NCBI RefSeq assembly: GCF_016545825.1
Contig: NC_052618.1
Location: forward strand, 35,720,196-35,784,195
DNA: 64,000 bases
Direction of reading: 5' to 3'
Origin: Eucalyptus grandis
Taxonomy: Eukaryota > Streptophyta > Magnoliopsida > Myrtales > Myrtaceae
Shown here: piece by piece, positions 11,791-22,380 of the stretch
Position numbering within the stretch: position 1 is the first letter of the stretch
Layout of the letters: each line of letters begins with the position of its first letter
Program-made: the position numbers and the translations under genes
The notes under the pieces: model-generated
The model's database searches: none
What the model was told of the DNA's origin: nothing
Seen by the model: only the letters and a program-made list of their open reading frames with translations

Positions 11791-11982
11791 GTTACGATGA
11801 TGATACACATGAATGTGTTATAAATTGATATGATGATGCATGATAGTATGCGCATGGCTTCAAGGTAAGTAATGCCTGCAATGCATGTATGATTGCATAA
11901 TGCATTGAGTTGTTATTGGATTTCCGTATCTGCTGAGTGGTTGTATTCACCCCTTTGGGGACCCACATTTCTGATTAGCAGT

Positions 11983-12111
11983 ATGCCGCTTCCTGCCGTC
12001 ACGCGGGGGGTGTTTTACGGTCTACCATCCGATGTAGAGGTCGAGTGTGCTGAGATAGACTGTCCCTCTCGTTCCCGGACTGACTTTTTTTTATTCGAGT
12101 ACGCTGTCTAG
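11983..12111 (+). CDS. LTR-resident short ORF in TE-C, first part
   Basis: Reads MPLPAVTRGVFYGLPSDVEV and on to a stop, 42 residues. The start matches the TE-D frame (MPLLPVTP, then FYGIPVDIE after a one-base slip). It lies about 30 bp after the GAGTGGTTGTATTCACCC motif. Function unknown; it may be coding or only a conserved nucleotide segment. Confidence 0.3.
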   Translation: MPLPAVTRGVFYGLPSDVEVECAEIDCPSRSRTDFFLFEYAV

Positions 12112-12142
12112 TGATATACGACATAGGCCTGGTTGGGGCCCC

Positions 12143-12238
12143 GTCATTCAGAGTTCATATCTCGTGCACGTTCGTCGGGATGGAGCGATGCGAGGGATGT
12201 TGCCGCCGCCACCGCCTGATGCACTGGGTTGGGTGTGA
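12143..12238 (+). CDS. LTR-resident short ORF in TE-C, second part
   Basis: This open segment contains VIQSSYLVHVRRDGAM and ends LPPPPPDALGWV then stop. TE-D has VIQEFLVVFVRHDGIM ... LPPPLANGLSWV then stop at the equivalent place. The agreement of frame, residues and stop position across two diverged LTRs is what makes it worth listing. Confidence 0.3.
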   Translation, partial: VIQSSYLVHVRRDGAMRGMLPPPPPDALGWV

Positions 12239-12679
12239 GACCCGCGCGCGATGAGTAGGAGCTGGATCTTTTTGGATATAGATAGCCGACACTTTGATGG
12301 GGGTTGTGCACGTATGATGTTGAGGGTCGAGGGTTCTTTTTGAGGTTTTAGGCTGGATGTGGCTGAGTCCTAGCTTTTCCTTTTGTTGTACCGACCCGAA
12401 GGGAATTCCCATCTTGATATATATATGTAAATAAAGTGTCGTGGCTTGTTTATAAAAAGATGGTGTTTAGTGGTGTGTATTTGTATCATGGTTGGTAGGG
12501 GGAGAGACGGTGATGTTTTAATTTGCTTCCGCTAATAAGTCGCGCTGGGACCGTTTTGTTTTTTTTAAAAAAAAATGTGTGTGTCTGCGAATTGGGACAC
12601 TTCTTCAAAGAAGAAAGGTGATAAGGTGTAACATTGGCGCTGGTGACGACTTGCGAAGGGTTCGGGGTGTCACACAAAA

Positions 12680-12975
12680 GTCTGAAGTACTTATTCTCTC
12701 AGAAGGAATTAAATATGAGGCAAAGAAAGTGGATGGAACTGCTGAAAGATTACGACTGTGAGATACCATATTATCTAGGGAAGACAAACAAGGTAGCAAA
12801 TGCTGTTAGTCATAAGTCAGCAATAGCTATGGCAAGTATAAGGGCATCAAAATGGATCTTGTTAGAGATGATAGCAAATTCAGAGTTCAAGTTAGAAATA
12901 GACCATCTCACTGGTGTATTAACCACACTGAAGATCGAACTAGAAATTATTCGAAAAATTAGAACACTACAATAG
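12680..12975 (+). pseudogene. RNase H second half and connection to integrase, TE-A
   Basis: After the nested LTR the frame resumes with [20 protein letters not shown] and [20 protein letters not shown], the C-terminal RNase H block. The usual DALSRK is here NAVSHK. It then runs as a linker to a TAG near 12973. Confidence 0.85.
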
Positions 12976-13800
12976 TCTGTTCCAGAAATCGGAAAGTTTC
13001 GAGATGAGGTATCGTTAGGGAAAAGACCTCAGTTCCAAGTTTTTGAAGATGGAACAGTGAGGTACCAGGGATGACTATGTGTTCCCAATAATGAAGAGAT
13101 AAGAAGGAAATTCTATCAGAAGTGCATATGAGTAATTATAGTATCCATCATGGAAATACAAAAATATATCGAAACTATGTCAATAGTACTAGTGGAATGG
13201 TATGACAGCAGACATTGCTAAGCATGTTTCTCAGGCTTGACCTGCCAACAAGTGAAGGCAGAACATTGCAAGCTCGTAGGAATGCTAAGACCACTAGACA
13301 TACCAGAATGGAAATGGAAGCACGTAACAATGGATTTCGCGCAAGGGTTACCAAGGACGTCAAGTGGCCATGATTCTATATGGGTAATAGTGGATTGCCT
13401 GACTAAATCTACCCATTTCTTGGCAGTACGTATGGATGTAAGCCAAGTAGTACGCTTACATGGTGTTCTTGTAACCATCACATTAGATCAAGACTCGAGA
13501 TTTAGCTCAAATTTCTGGCAAGGTCTCCAAACGACATTAGGAACCAAGCTTCAGTTTAGTACTGCCTTGCATCCGCAGATGGATGGATAGATAGAAAGAG
13601 TAATCCAAATACGGGAAGACATATTGAGAGCTTGCGTGATCGATTTTAAAAGAAATTGGGATGATAAGTTACATCTAGTGGAGTTCGCGTATAACAATAT
13701 CCTTATGAGCGTATAACAATATCCTGTTTGTTGGAATGAGATGGGTGAGAAGAGACTGACAAGACCCGAGTTGGCACAAGCTACTTTGGATACAGTAGAA
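12976..13800 (+). pseudogene. Integrase of TE-A
   Basis: The zinc-binding N-terminus is degenerate (LTCQQVKAEHC near 13236 keeps the CxxC). The core shows WKWKHVTMDFAQGLP and SIWVIVDCLTKSTHF (catalytic Asp region), then a short internal deletion before VRLHGVLVTI and LDQDSRFSSNFW, HPQMDG, and a degraded Glu motif [15 protein letters not shown]. Stops and a 24-bp tandem duplication near 13686-13727 (GCGTATAACAATATCCT twice) break it. Integrase would insert the cDNA into the host chromosome. Confidence 0.85.
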
Positions 13801-13848
13801 ATCATCAGAAATAAACTTAAGATGGCCTAGAGTCGATAGAAAAGCTAC

Positions 13849-14310
13849 GTGGATGAGCGTAGAAGACCATTAGAATTTAACATGGGAGATCATGTATTTT
13901 TAAAGGTGTCACCGATGAAGGCTATATCACGATTTGGAAAGAAATGCAAGTTGAGTTCGAGATTTGTTGGACCCTTCGAGATCCTTGAAAGGATAGGTAA
14001 TTTGACCTATCGATTGGCATTACCTCCTAAGCTGGCAAATCTACATAATGTCTTCCATGTGTCAATGTTAAGGAAGTATCATCCCAACTTTGCTCATATA
14101 TACTGGATCATGAGATTATCGAAGTAGATGAAAAAGTGAGATATGTGGAGGAGTTGATGCAGATACTGGATTGGAAGGAGCAAGTCCTCCGAACAAAGGT
14201 GATCCCACTGGTTAAAATCCTGTGTTGGCACCACGACATGGAAGAGGTTACGTGGGAAAGCGAGAGAGAAATGAGGCAAAAGTATCCTCATCTTTTCAAT
14301 GAGACGTAAG
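13849..14310 (+). pseudogene. Integrase C-terminus with chromodomain-like tail, TE-A
   Basis: FNMGDHVFLKVSPMKAI and GPFEILERIGNLTYRLALPP are the conserved GPY/F region of the gypsy integrase C-terminus. After HVSMLRKYHPN the frame shifts and reads YVEELMQILDWKEQVLRTKV and EVTWESEREMRQKYPHLF, a chromodomain-like fold of the Tekay/Del clade. Such tails recognise modified chromatin and steer insertion. Confidence 0.8.
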
Positions 14311-14340
14311 AGATGCTCAATTTCAAGGACGAAATTCTTT

Positions 14341-14354
14341 AGGTAGGGGAGATT
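14341..14354 (+). other. Polypurine tract of TE-A
   Basis: AGGTAGGGGAGATT abuts the 3' LTR start at 14355. It is the normal site for priming plus-strand DNA. Confidence 0.7.
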
Positions 14355-16789
14355 TGTGATATTTGGACTTCGCCTGAGCCACAAATGTGTAACGTTCCAT
14401 GCCGTTGACAAGTTTGTCATCGGACTGCGTTAGTGGCACCATTCATGGCCACCGTTTCGCCACCACCATCCCTATATAGAACCGTTCCGTCTCATCACGT
14501 CCTCGCGACATCACCTCATCGTCATGTCTCCATTATACTATGATAGCTCGATCATCATCTAGTCCATCACCTCATTTAAATTCCTCTTCGTAAAATGCCA
14601 CCAGCGAGACCAATGTTCACTCCCCGCAGCACGTTGCCAAGCTAATTTCTCATACGAGCTGCACCCACCCCATGCGTACGTACGCATGCTGAAGAGAAGA
14701 CCGGCAATCTTCCACCCTCGTTATGTCCACGCCACTGCTCCATCCTCGGCAGTCAACAAAAGGGAAAGGTTGACCGCTGAATTGGCAGACACATTGTTGC
14801 CGTTACTTCAAGTGGCAAGAAGGGCCACTGACCGTAGCCACGTCTCCCCCACCTGCCCTCCATTTGAGTTGCCACCGAAATTTGTGAGTTGTTGACTAAT
14901 GCAGTCAACTGGCGGAGAGGCCAAGGCAGAAGGAGGGGTCGTTCTTCTTCTCCCTCGGCACCCGGAGCTTCCCTCATTTTCCCAGCAACATTTTCAGCAA
15001 CGAAACTCCCTCACCCAAACTTCCATAGCTTCGTCCGTGCCTCGCTGCTCGACGTTGGCCACCGACACCACGCCGCCGCATCGCCATCTCACCTCATCTC
15101 CGCTACCGCCCAAGAGATGTCACCCCTTCACTGTTGATTAAACCGCGTTGCTCGCGGCTCCGCCACAGCTCACACCGTCGTCTTGCCGCCTCACCACCAG
15201 CTTGCACCCTGTGGATTTAAGGCAAGTGGAGGCCCTACTTCTCTATATTACGTGGTATTGCCCTTACTTAGATTTCCATTATAGGAATTGACCAAAATTT
15301 GAGTTAGGATGCTTCAAGCTACTGTGATTCAGGTTTGTTTTGTGTATTGAGTGAAGCTGAATTTGATAACGGTCATGCATGGTGATGACCGTCGGCACGG
15401 TCAGCACTGATTCGGGTTTGTGAGGCTATGGACGGTATTGATCGTTGAATAGATGGTATTGGTCTTCCATAGGTCGAATTTTGCTGGTTGGTCCGGCCTT
15501 GGTTTGGTCTTGTTCAGTTTTGAGACGTGTAGCGTTTAGGCGGTACGGGAGTGATTGAGGTTGTAGTCATTCGAGTAAGCTATGTGGCCTCACAAGGTTA
15601 AGACAACTTGGCATGTATCGTGATGTTAGGACAGTTCTGCATTAGCTGACCTAGTGTTCAGATGCTAGAATTCCTTAGGCAAATTGTTGGATTTGAGTCG
15701 ACTTGAGAATAGTACAGCTTTAGTTAGAATAATGGCCTTAGTCTTATGTGTCCATAAGTAGTTCGGTCTAGATATGTTGACTGGTGTCAATAGAATCCTT
15801 AAATACTGCACCATGGATTGAATTAATATTGATATCGTCAATCCACCGTGGCAACGATGCCCCGGGTGTCGGGATGCCTGGAGAGGCGTGAAAATGGTGC
15901 CCTCTGGATGCCTAGGGAATGTGATTGAGCTCCGAAGGTCCTCATGATGCTAGGTGGGATGCGAGATGCTTGGAGGGGTGTAACGCAACACTCTCCGGAT
16001 GCCTGGGGACTGAAATAAGAACTTGGAGATCCTCGTGATGCCAGGTGGGATATGAGATGCCTGGAGGGGGTGCAACATGGGTCCCTTTAAAGATGACGGA
16101 AATTAGAACTAAAGTCGATACGATTATTGAATTTTCCTGAACGTCTATTTATTTCATGGTATGTCATTTTGTGAAATTCCTTAAGAGTTATGGTAACATG
16201 AGTTATTTTGATTTCCCACATTGCATGTTTAGGATCCCGTCGGATGAGTAGGAGTAGACTTATGTAATATGGTCTAACAGACTTTCATTTGTTGAGTGGT
16301 TGTACTCACCCATTGTGAGATCATTGCATTTCAGACACGTGACCATGTCTCTCCAACTCACGTCTTCCACTATGCTCTACAGCATCCCCACTAACCTCAC
16401 CTGGGACCGGGTGGAGCACGTGGACCTCGACTTCCCTGAGGTCACGTTCATCCGGATTACTGTGATTTTGACGGTGGATGCTAGTCTCATGTTGAGCCCC
16501 GTATTGATGTATACGCCCGAGTCAATGGGCATACTATGGGGCTGCTTCCACTCCTGGATGACGGCGACGATCGTTCTAGCAGGGTTGAGTAGGTGGAGGA
16601 CCCAGGGAAAGAAGGCTGAATTTTTGGACAAGACCAGGACATGATACGTAGACAACCATGTGAATAGATTATAGGATGATCATGACATATTTTTTGTTTA
16701 GCCAGAAAAAGGAACTTTTTGGCCTCAATGTACCCACCTAGGTCGTCTAAAACATATAAGTAAATAAATGTGTTTGGTTTTATATTTTG
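14355..16789 (+). repeat. 3' LTR of TE-A, first part
   Basis: Homologous to 236-2520 of the 5' LTR. It contains one more GGGATGCCTGGAG-type unit (16000-16090) than the 5' copy and the intact motif TGAGTGGTTGTACTCACCC at 16293-16311. It is interrupted at 16790 by TE-D and resumes at 21519. Confidence 0.9.
16345..16644 (+). CDS. LTR-resident ORF in TE-A 3' LTR (unrecognised)
   Basis: About 99 residues from MSLQLTSSTMLYSIPTNLTW through FPEVTFIRITVILTVDAS to TQGKKAEFLDKTRT then stop. The first Met lies about 30 bp after the GAGTGGTTGTACTCACCC motif, just after a TTTCAG that could be a splice acceptor. The 5' LTR copy has the same start but breaks at 2264. Weak similarity in layout to frames in TE-C, TE-D, TE-E and TE-G. 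No known family recognised. A non-coding, structurally conserved LTR segment is the alternative. Confidence 0.35.
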   Translation: MSLQLTSSTMLYSIPTNLTWDRVEHVDLDFPEVTFIRITVILTVDASLMLSPVLMYTPESMGILWGCFHSWMTATIVLAGLSRWRTQGKKAEFLDKTRT

Positions 16790-16873
16790 TGTGGCACCCC
16801 GAACGGCCTCGAACTGTTAGGATTGCCACAGTTCGGTTACCTTTTACTCATCCTGATAATATATCACTCCAAT
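16790..16873 (-). repeat. Remnant 3' LTR end of TE-D
   Basis: Matches the first 84 bp of the LTR starting at 18216 (TGTGGCACCCC..., GCCACAGTTC, ACTCATCCTGATA). The match stops abruptly after TATATCACTCC. Confidence 0.85.
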
Positions 16874-16929
16874 ACCATAGAATTATAATAAGTCCATAAG
16901 TCCTCGGGGGGTCCAAGAGTACATTGTTG

Positions 16930-17949
16930 TACCTATCGCACCGAGTTGACATTCAGCTGCGACCTCTCTCATGGACAATTTCTCTTAAAGTGCCCCATCT
17001 GCCCACAACCAAAACATTTTGGTGGACTATTACAAAATCCTGGCCCATGCTGTCCACCACACCTCGCAGTTATTACCTTAGTAGGGTACTCTCCTTAGAA
17101 CCGGGCCACTCTTTGCTTTTCCAAAATCCCCAAAATTACTCCTCTTCTTAGATTCTCAGGAATGTCCTTGACCAGGATAAGGTCTCTTACCCCTTCGAAC
17201 ATCATTAAATGTCATATGTCTCTTAGATTTTGATTGCTCTCTCACTAATTCTTGCTCCACCAACTATACCCTCTCATAGATCTCATTATAATCCATTATA
17301 TTCAGAGGCACTAGTTGTTTTCTAATATTAGTCCTTAATCATTTCAGGAATCTCTTAGCCTTTTCCTCTCGATCCTTAAACAATCTGGGAGCGTAACTAG
17401 ACAATTTATAAAATTTTGCTTCATACTAGTCCACTGTCAGCTCCCTTTGTTCTAACTAAACAAATTCTATGATCTTCTTATCCCTGGCACAATCAGAGAA
17501 GTACTTTCTATTGAAAGCTCTAACGAACTCATCTCAATTTATGTTAGTACCTAGTGGAAAGATCGTGTCTCTTGAAGCTCTCCACCAAAACTTTGCATTT
17601 CCCTCTAGTTGGTACTCTGCCAAGGTTATCTTTTCAACATCGCTACGGTCCAACAACCGGAAAATTGTTCCATCCCATCAATCCAATGTTCCACCTCCTC
17701 AGGACTTCCCATTCCAGCAAACTTAGGTGGTTTAAACTTTAGGAATTGTTCCACCAGTCCTTGAGTACAGCATCCTGCTCCGGGTTGTTGCTGTGCTTGC
17801 ATTTCCATCAAATTTCCTATGTTGCCCAATGCCTGAAGGATATCTTCCATTCGGGGTTTAGCCCTTGAAGCAGAGGCTTCAACCCTCGATGGATGAGAAC
17901 TCCCAGTTCGTACCACATCTTCCTGCAATTTACCAAGCATTTGCCTCAT
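16930..17949 (-). pseudogene. gag of TE-D
   Basis: Starts MRQMLGKLQEDVVRTGSSHP at 17949, then MEDILQALGNIGNLMEMQAQ, a capsid part with YQLEGNAKFWWRASRDTIF, and an intact zinc knuckle CFGCGQMGHFKRNC (C-X2-C-X4-H-X4-C) near 16990. A frameshift near 17630 and several in-frame stops inactivate it. No protease or RT follows; the sequence passes directly to the LTR remnant. Confidence 0.85.
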
Positions 17950-18195
17950 GAATAATTTGTGGCTTGATGTCGTTGGTCAAATAATAAAATAAGGTTATTA
18001 CTAAAGTCACATAAGTAACATAAAAATGTTACTGACACATTAAAGTCACATTGCACTAGTTACCAAGGATCTACGAGTGAATACACGTCACCCGTTATTC
18101 AAAGTTAGTCAACTACATTTGGTTAGTATCCTATGGTGTGCATCATTCTATCATCATTTCCATCTGAGGCTCCTTATCACTCCATATAAACCTTT

Positions 18196-18207
18196 GCTCT
18201 TATACCA
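18196..18207 (-). other. Primer binding site of TE-D
   Basis: The minus strand reads TGGTATAAGAGC eight bases inside the LTR end. It is one mismatch from the tRNA-Met complement TGGTATCAGAGC. Confidence 0.75.
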
Positions 18208-18215
18208 ATCCTGTC

Positions 18216-21200
18216 TGTGGCACCCCAGAACGGCCCTCGAATCGTTAGGGTCGCCACAGTTCCCTTACCTTTCACTCATCCTGATAGTATATCACTCCGA
18301 TGGGGTTTATTTCATATAGATTGGTCCCTACGCAGTTTATATAGCGGAAGCAGATTCAAACAACTCCATATTCCATATTCGGAAACAATGCACACCAACT
18401 TAAACTTTTATAAGATAAAGCCAAATACTTTTATTTACATAAACTTGATAGACATCATCAATCGGTACACCAAATTTGCCGTGGTTTTCTATACTTAGCT
18501 ACATGCCAAAAGATAACCGACTCCCTTTTCCTTTTCCTTCCAAACAGTCATATACATAAGTCTATTAGTCAGTGTTGGCGGTCCAAAAATGCTTCATTTG
18601 CTAACCATTACTCTCGATCACACCCAGCTCAGTCCATTAGCTAGTGGCGGCGGCAATATCCCCAGCATGATCCCATCATGGCGGACGAACACAACCAAAA
18701 ACTCCTGAATCACTAGGCTGGCGGGCGAACCAATGTCATACAAGACTAGTATCCACACTCGAACAAAGACTAACCCTCGTATCTCGGAATGATGGTGCTC
18801 CCTACATTCACACTCAATGTCTACCGGTATGCCATAGAATGTGCCGGGGTGACTGGTAGCAGAGGCATATCTCCTAGTCTAAAATGTTAGTCCTAAATGG
18901 GGTGAGTACAACCACTCAACAATAAAAGATTCATTATACTATATGCTATGCAAGCCATCACGATCCAGTTTTATGCAAGATAGACAAGATAGGCAATCGA
19001 TGAATGAGTATGCATCCAAACCATATAACTCTTCAATGCAATGGCCAGTGCATTTCCAAACAATAAGATGCATCATGTCCAGTCACACAAGTCCCGATCA
19101 TAGGGCCAAACTGTTATGATACATCTCATTCCATGTCATATAATTTAGTCCTATAACCAGACCACACGCACACTTAGTAGAATCATCAGTTTTAATATTC
19201 AAAAGGTTTCATCCCCCAGAGGACCAACGTTTGCATCCTTCTGAAATTCCGCACCCAACCCTAGCGTCACGGCAGCCTCTGGCATTCGGCCACTTAGGGC
19301 CACCAGGCATCCAGAGTGTGTCTCGTCACACCTCTAGGCATCTCGCACCCACCTATCATCATGAGGAACCTTCGGGGGTTTGCCATGGAAATGGTTACCT
19401 CGGCCCTCCGGATTTACGTACCGACAAGCATACAACCTGGCATCCCGAAGCTCCCAGGGAAAAACCTTCAGCATTCAGCCACTAGGGCCACCGGGCATCC
19501 ACAAGGCATCCTCTCATTCGATCCTTTGGGCATCCCGACTCCTGGGGCTTCGTTGACCCGAGGGTCCAACGGCAACAATTAACATCTTAATTTAAAAAAA
19601 AAAAACATGTTCAATGCCATGACATAGGTACTCATATGAGTCTCATTGAAATCTTCAGTGTTGAATGATGTGTCGAATGCCAAACAAAACATCATGTCCA
19701 ATTACATTCAAGATGCATTTACCTTTTGAAACAAGTTGAGCAAATTCGGAGTAAAACAGCTTAAAAACCAGAATGCATAGTTTTAATAAAAATTTCGGAA
19801 TAACCCCTAAATGAACTCGGCAAATTCTAAAATTTTGGTATATTATATATAAGATCTAAAGGAAGAAATTTCGTGTTTATAAGAAGTAATAGTTTGCTGT
19901 TTCCTTCAAAATTCTGCAGTAACTTTCAGATTTAGTACCTACAGAAAAAATTCCTTTCACCAACAAAATCTTGTCCCCTTATTCTCAAATTTTGATATGT
20001 TATTCCTAAGGATGTGTCCTAGAGCTTTTATTAAGGGTTTGAAGTCCAATTCTATCTATAAAATTACAGAAAATTCATGGAATCATGAAAGGTCATACTG
20101 TCTTCTATAGTACAGCTTACTGGTTCAAGGTAAATAAATACTCTTACCAACACATTTTCTCATTAACCTTACTATAACTAGATGTCAAACTTGATCTAAT
20201 GAATGTTCTCTCATGTAAACTTATTCTTTTCCTTATCTTCATCATTAGAAATCAAGGCGACACAAAATAAAAGGTTTCTACCTATATTTCTCTAAAACAG
20301 AAACACCTTATACCGTCTTCTTCGTTTCTAGCTAAATCAAATTGTTAGTTTCTCTATCAATTTCTTTTACAGCAACTTAATAGTCTTCCATAGCATCTAA
20401 GGTTAATCACAGTAGGTGTTTACTCTTATAAAAACCTTCCACAGTGCAATACAAAGCAAATATTCATATTTCGGCTCACCTACCGCTACATACCTCACTC
20501 TTCCTCACTTGACAGCCACCACTACACCTTGCTCAACCAACACAGACATTTTACACTCAATTTTCGAGACATGCAAGACCTTAATGCAATATGTAATGAC
20601 TGGTAGCTTCGATCTAGTACTCATCTAGCTCAATCCAACACAAAATAGCAATATCACACTTAATCCTCAGCAGATCGGCATTCAGTCTTCATCTCAACAT
20701 TTCCTCAAATCTATTGCACTACACTAGATAGAAACAGCACTACATCTTATAGATTAATGAACTTTCACTTGCCTCACCCCTAAGCTCAATCGACAAACCA
20801 ATCGGGAAGCTCGTGGGTCTTCGAACGTGGTTCAACGGTGGTGAAGACGGGCGGCGTCAACGGCGGTAGCACCGTGCTCGACGGAAGGGCGACCTCCTCC
20901 TTCGTCATGCCGTGCCCTCTCTTGCTGCTCACACTTCTCTCACTCACGGCCCTCTCGATCACTCACTCTCTCTCTCTGGCTCGAAATCCCGCTCGGTTCT
21001 TCTCTCTCTTCCTTCTCAACTAATCTGCCCCCTTCTCACCTCAATTAATCTCACTAAGTAATCATTTGCATGTTGATCTTTTTGGTGGCTGCATCGGCAT
21101 TGGACAAGTGGACGAAATCTGGAGATTTCTCTTGCCACTTTGAGACACAATCGGAGGTAGCAATGTGGCCATTGTTGGTCTTCTTCCAGTCGAAAATCAT

Positions 21201-21518
21201 CAAGCCCAAAGAGTCCATTTTGTCGACAATTAAGGGAAAGAGTAGAGTTGCATGGGCCCGTGGGCTTGTGGTCGCACGGCCCTTAATTCACGGCCCAAAC
21301 CTCCAAAAATTAATCCTTAAGTTTCTAGTGATAGTATGTAGAAATGAGTCTATAATTTCTTCAACGATCAAACCATTACTAAACACAATGTATTGATCCA
21401 ACAATAATATGAATCAATGCCTGTAAATAATATAAATGACATAGTCCAAATGATACCTCCATCACTTAGCTACGGACCATCACGCATCTAAGGGTCGACA
21501 AAATTTTCGGATGCCACA
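18216..21518 (-). repeat. 5' LTR of TE-D (3.3 kb)
   Basis: Minus-strand start TGTGGCATCCGAAAATTTTG, end GGGGTGCCACA. Contains on the minus strand the motif GAGTGGTTGTACTCACCCC (18903-18921) and a GATGCC-type array (19205-19570). Other short reading frames inside it show no domain. Confidence 0.88.
18618..18868 (-). CDS. LTR-resident ORF remnant in TE-D
   Basis: Begins MPLLPVTP, shifts by one base, and continues FYGIPVDIECEC, then VIQEFLVVFVRHDGIM and a stop after LPPPLANGLSWV. Both blocks match TE-C. The frameshift means this copy is not translatable as one protein. Confidence 0.28.
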
Positions 21519-21623
21519 TTTCGTGTGCATCGATTTAAGTTATAATGGAATTATCGTTACATGCTTCCGTATAGCAATATCAAGGAACATCGTGACAACC
21601 CTAACGGGCCAGGGGTTGTCACA
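21519..21623 (+). repeat. 3' LTR of TE-A, terminal part
   Basis: Continues the 5' LTR homology (TGCATCGATTTAAGTTATAA ... GGGGTTGTCACA) and closes the element. The following gcgtt (21624-21628) is the target duplication. Confidence 0.9.
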
Positions 21624-21628
21624 GCGTT

Positions 21629-22380
21629 GGACTCCTAAAACCCTCTCAATGATAATTTAGGGAGTTCAACAAGCCTTGTCAAAGGACTTTTGGTTAGATA
21701 CTAGCCTTGGGACAGGTGAAAGCCCAAGATAGGTCTCTATCATTGCTTTTAGCATTTATGGAATGCTGAAACTAGGGTCAAATAATTTGTTTCCCCAAAG
21801 CTACTCTCACCAATTTAGTTTTCCAGTTTTTATTCATTGTTATTATTGTTTATCTTCTTTGTGCGAGGGCAGCCAGTGAAGGTTGACAAGGTTAGACATA
21901 GTCGGCGAGGTTGCCTGGGTCATGTGATTGCTTGAGCAATGGTCGCCTATACTACATGACAAAAAGATGTTGAAATAAGAGGATTTGAAGCATAGATTCA
22001 GAAACTAGCGAGTGCAAAATACATTTTTTTAGGAAATTTGGGACTCATCTCTATTATTATCTTATAAACTTCTTCATCGTAGTCCAAAAAAAAAAAAAAA
22101 CATCTCCACAGCACTTTCTCATTGTTGCTGCATTTTCGTTACAATTGATTTTAGGGTATGTAATCTTCTTGATTATACTGTCATAATTCCTCTCCTCTCT
22201 CTAATCAAGTTATCCAACTGTCTCTCCACCAAAAGCTGTTTTGGTCGATTCAACGGCTTCAACATGCCAACCTTTTCTGTAGCATCCTGTGAGACAAAGA
22301 CACACCCCAATTGCCCTCAGCTTCTGCAAGACCCTCTCTTATTATCTCAATGACCACATTTTTGCGCTTACAGAAGCTCA
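21629..22380. other. Region between insertions, no gene seen
   Basis: AT-rich sequence with an A-run at 22086-22099. No conserved domain, splice-bounded exon or repeat end was identified. Confidence 0.5.

Larger units (their letters stand above)
9191..12674 (+). mobile_element. TE-C: 3.5-kb solo LTR nested in RNase H
   Basis: It begins TGTGGCATCTT, ends GGGGTGTCACA, and has a perfect 5-bp duplication CAAAA (9186-9190, 12675-12679). Removing it rejoins the RNase H frame DHK / SLKYLF. It has a TATA box, a GC-rich GATGCCCGG array, a GAT-rich minisatellite, the motif GAGTGGTTGTATTCACCC at 11936-11953 and short reading frames near its 3' end. There is no internal region, so it is a solo LTR. Its ends resemble those of TE-D (TGTGGCATCC), so the two families are related. 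Confidence 0.92.
16790..21518 (-). mobile_element. TE-D: gag-only deletion derivative nested in the 3' LTR of TE-A
   Basis: On the plus strand it runs TGTGGCACC ... GGATGCCACA with duplication ttttg (16785-16789) against tttcg (21519-21523). Read on the minus strand it has a complete 3.3-kb 5' LTR, a tRNA-Met primer site, gag, and then about 84 bp of LTR end. All of pol and most of the 3' LTR are missing. Its Gag is close to that of TE-A, so the two are related chromoviruses. The inverse orientation and gag-only content suggest an internal deletion, or mobilisation as a non-autonomous form. Confidence 0.88.
236..21623 (+). mobile_element. TE-A: nested Ty3/gypsy chromovirus, Tekay/Del-like, decayed
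   Basis: This is a full-length but dead LTR retrotransposon. Its LTRs begin TGTGA and the 3' LTR ends TCACA, a perfect terminal inverted repeat; the 5' LTR end has mutated to TCATA. The target-site duplication is gcttt (231-235) against gcgtt (21624-21628). Gag, protease, reverse transcriptase, RNase H, integrase and a C-terminal chromodomain-like region occur in gypsy order on the plus strand, all with stops or frameshifts. Three younger insertions sit in gag, RNase H and the 3' LTR. Without them the element would be about 9.8 kb. The chromodomain-bearing integrase end and the long LTRs fit the Tekay/Del clade. The two LTRs differ by many substitutions and indels, so the element is old. Confidence 0.9.
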
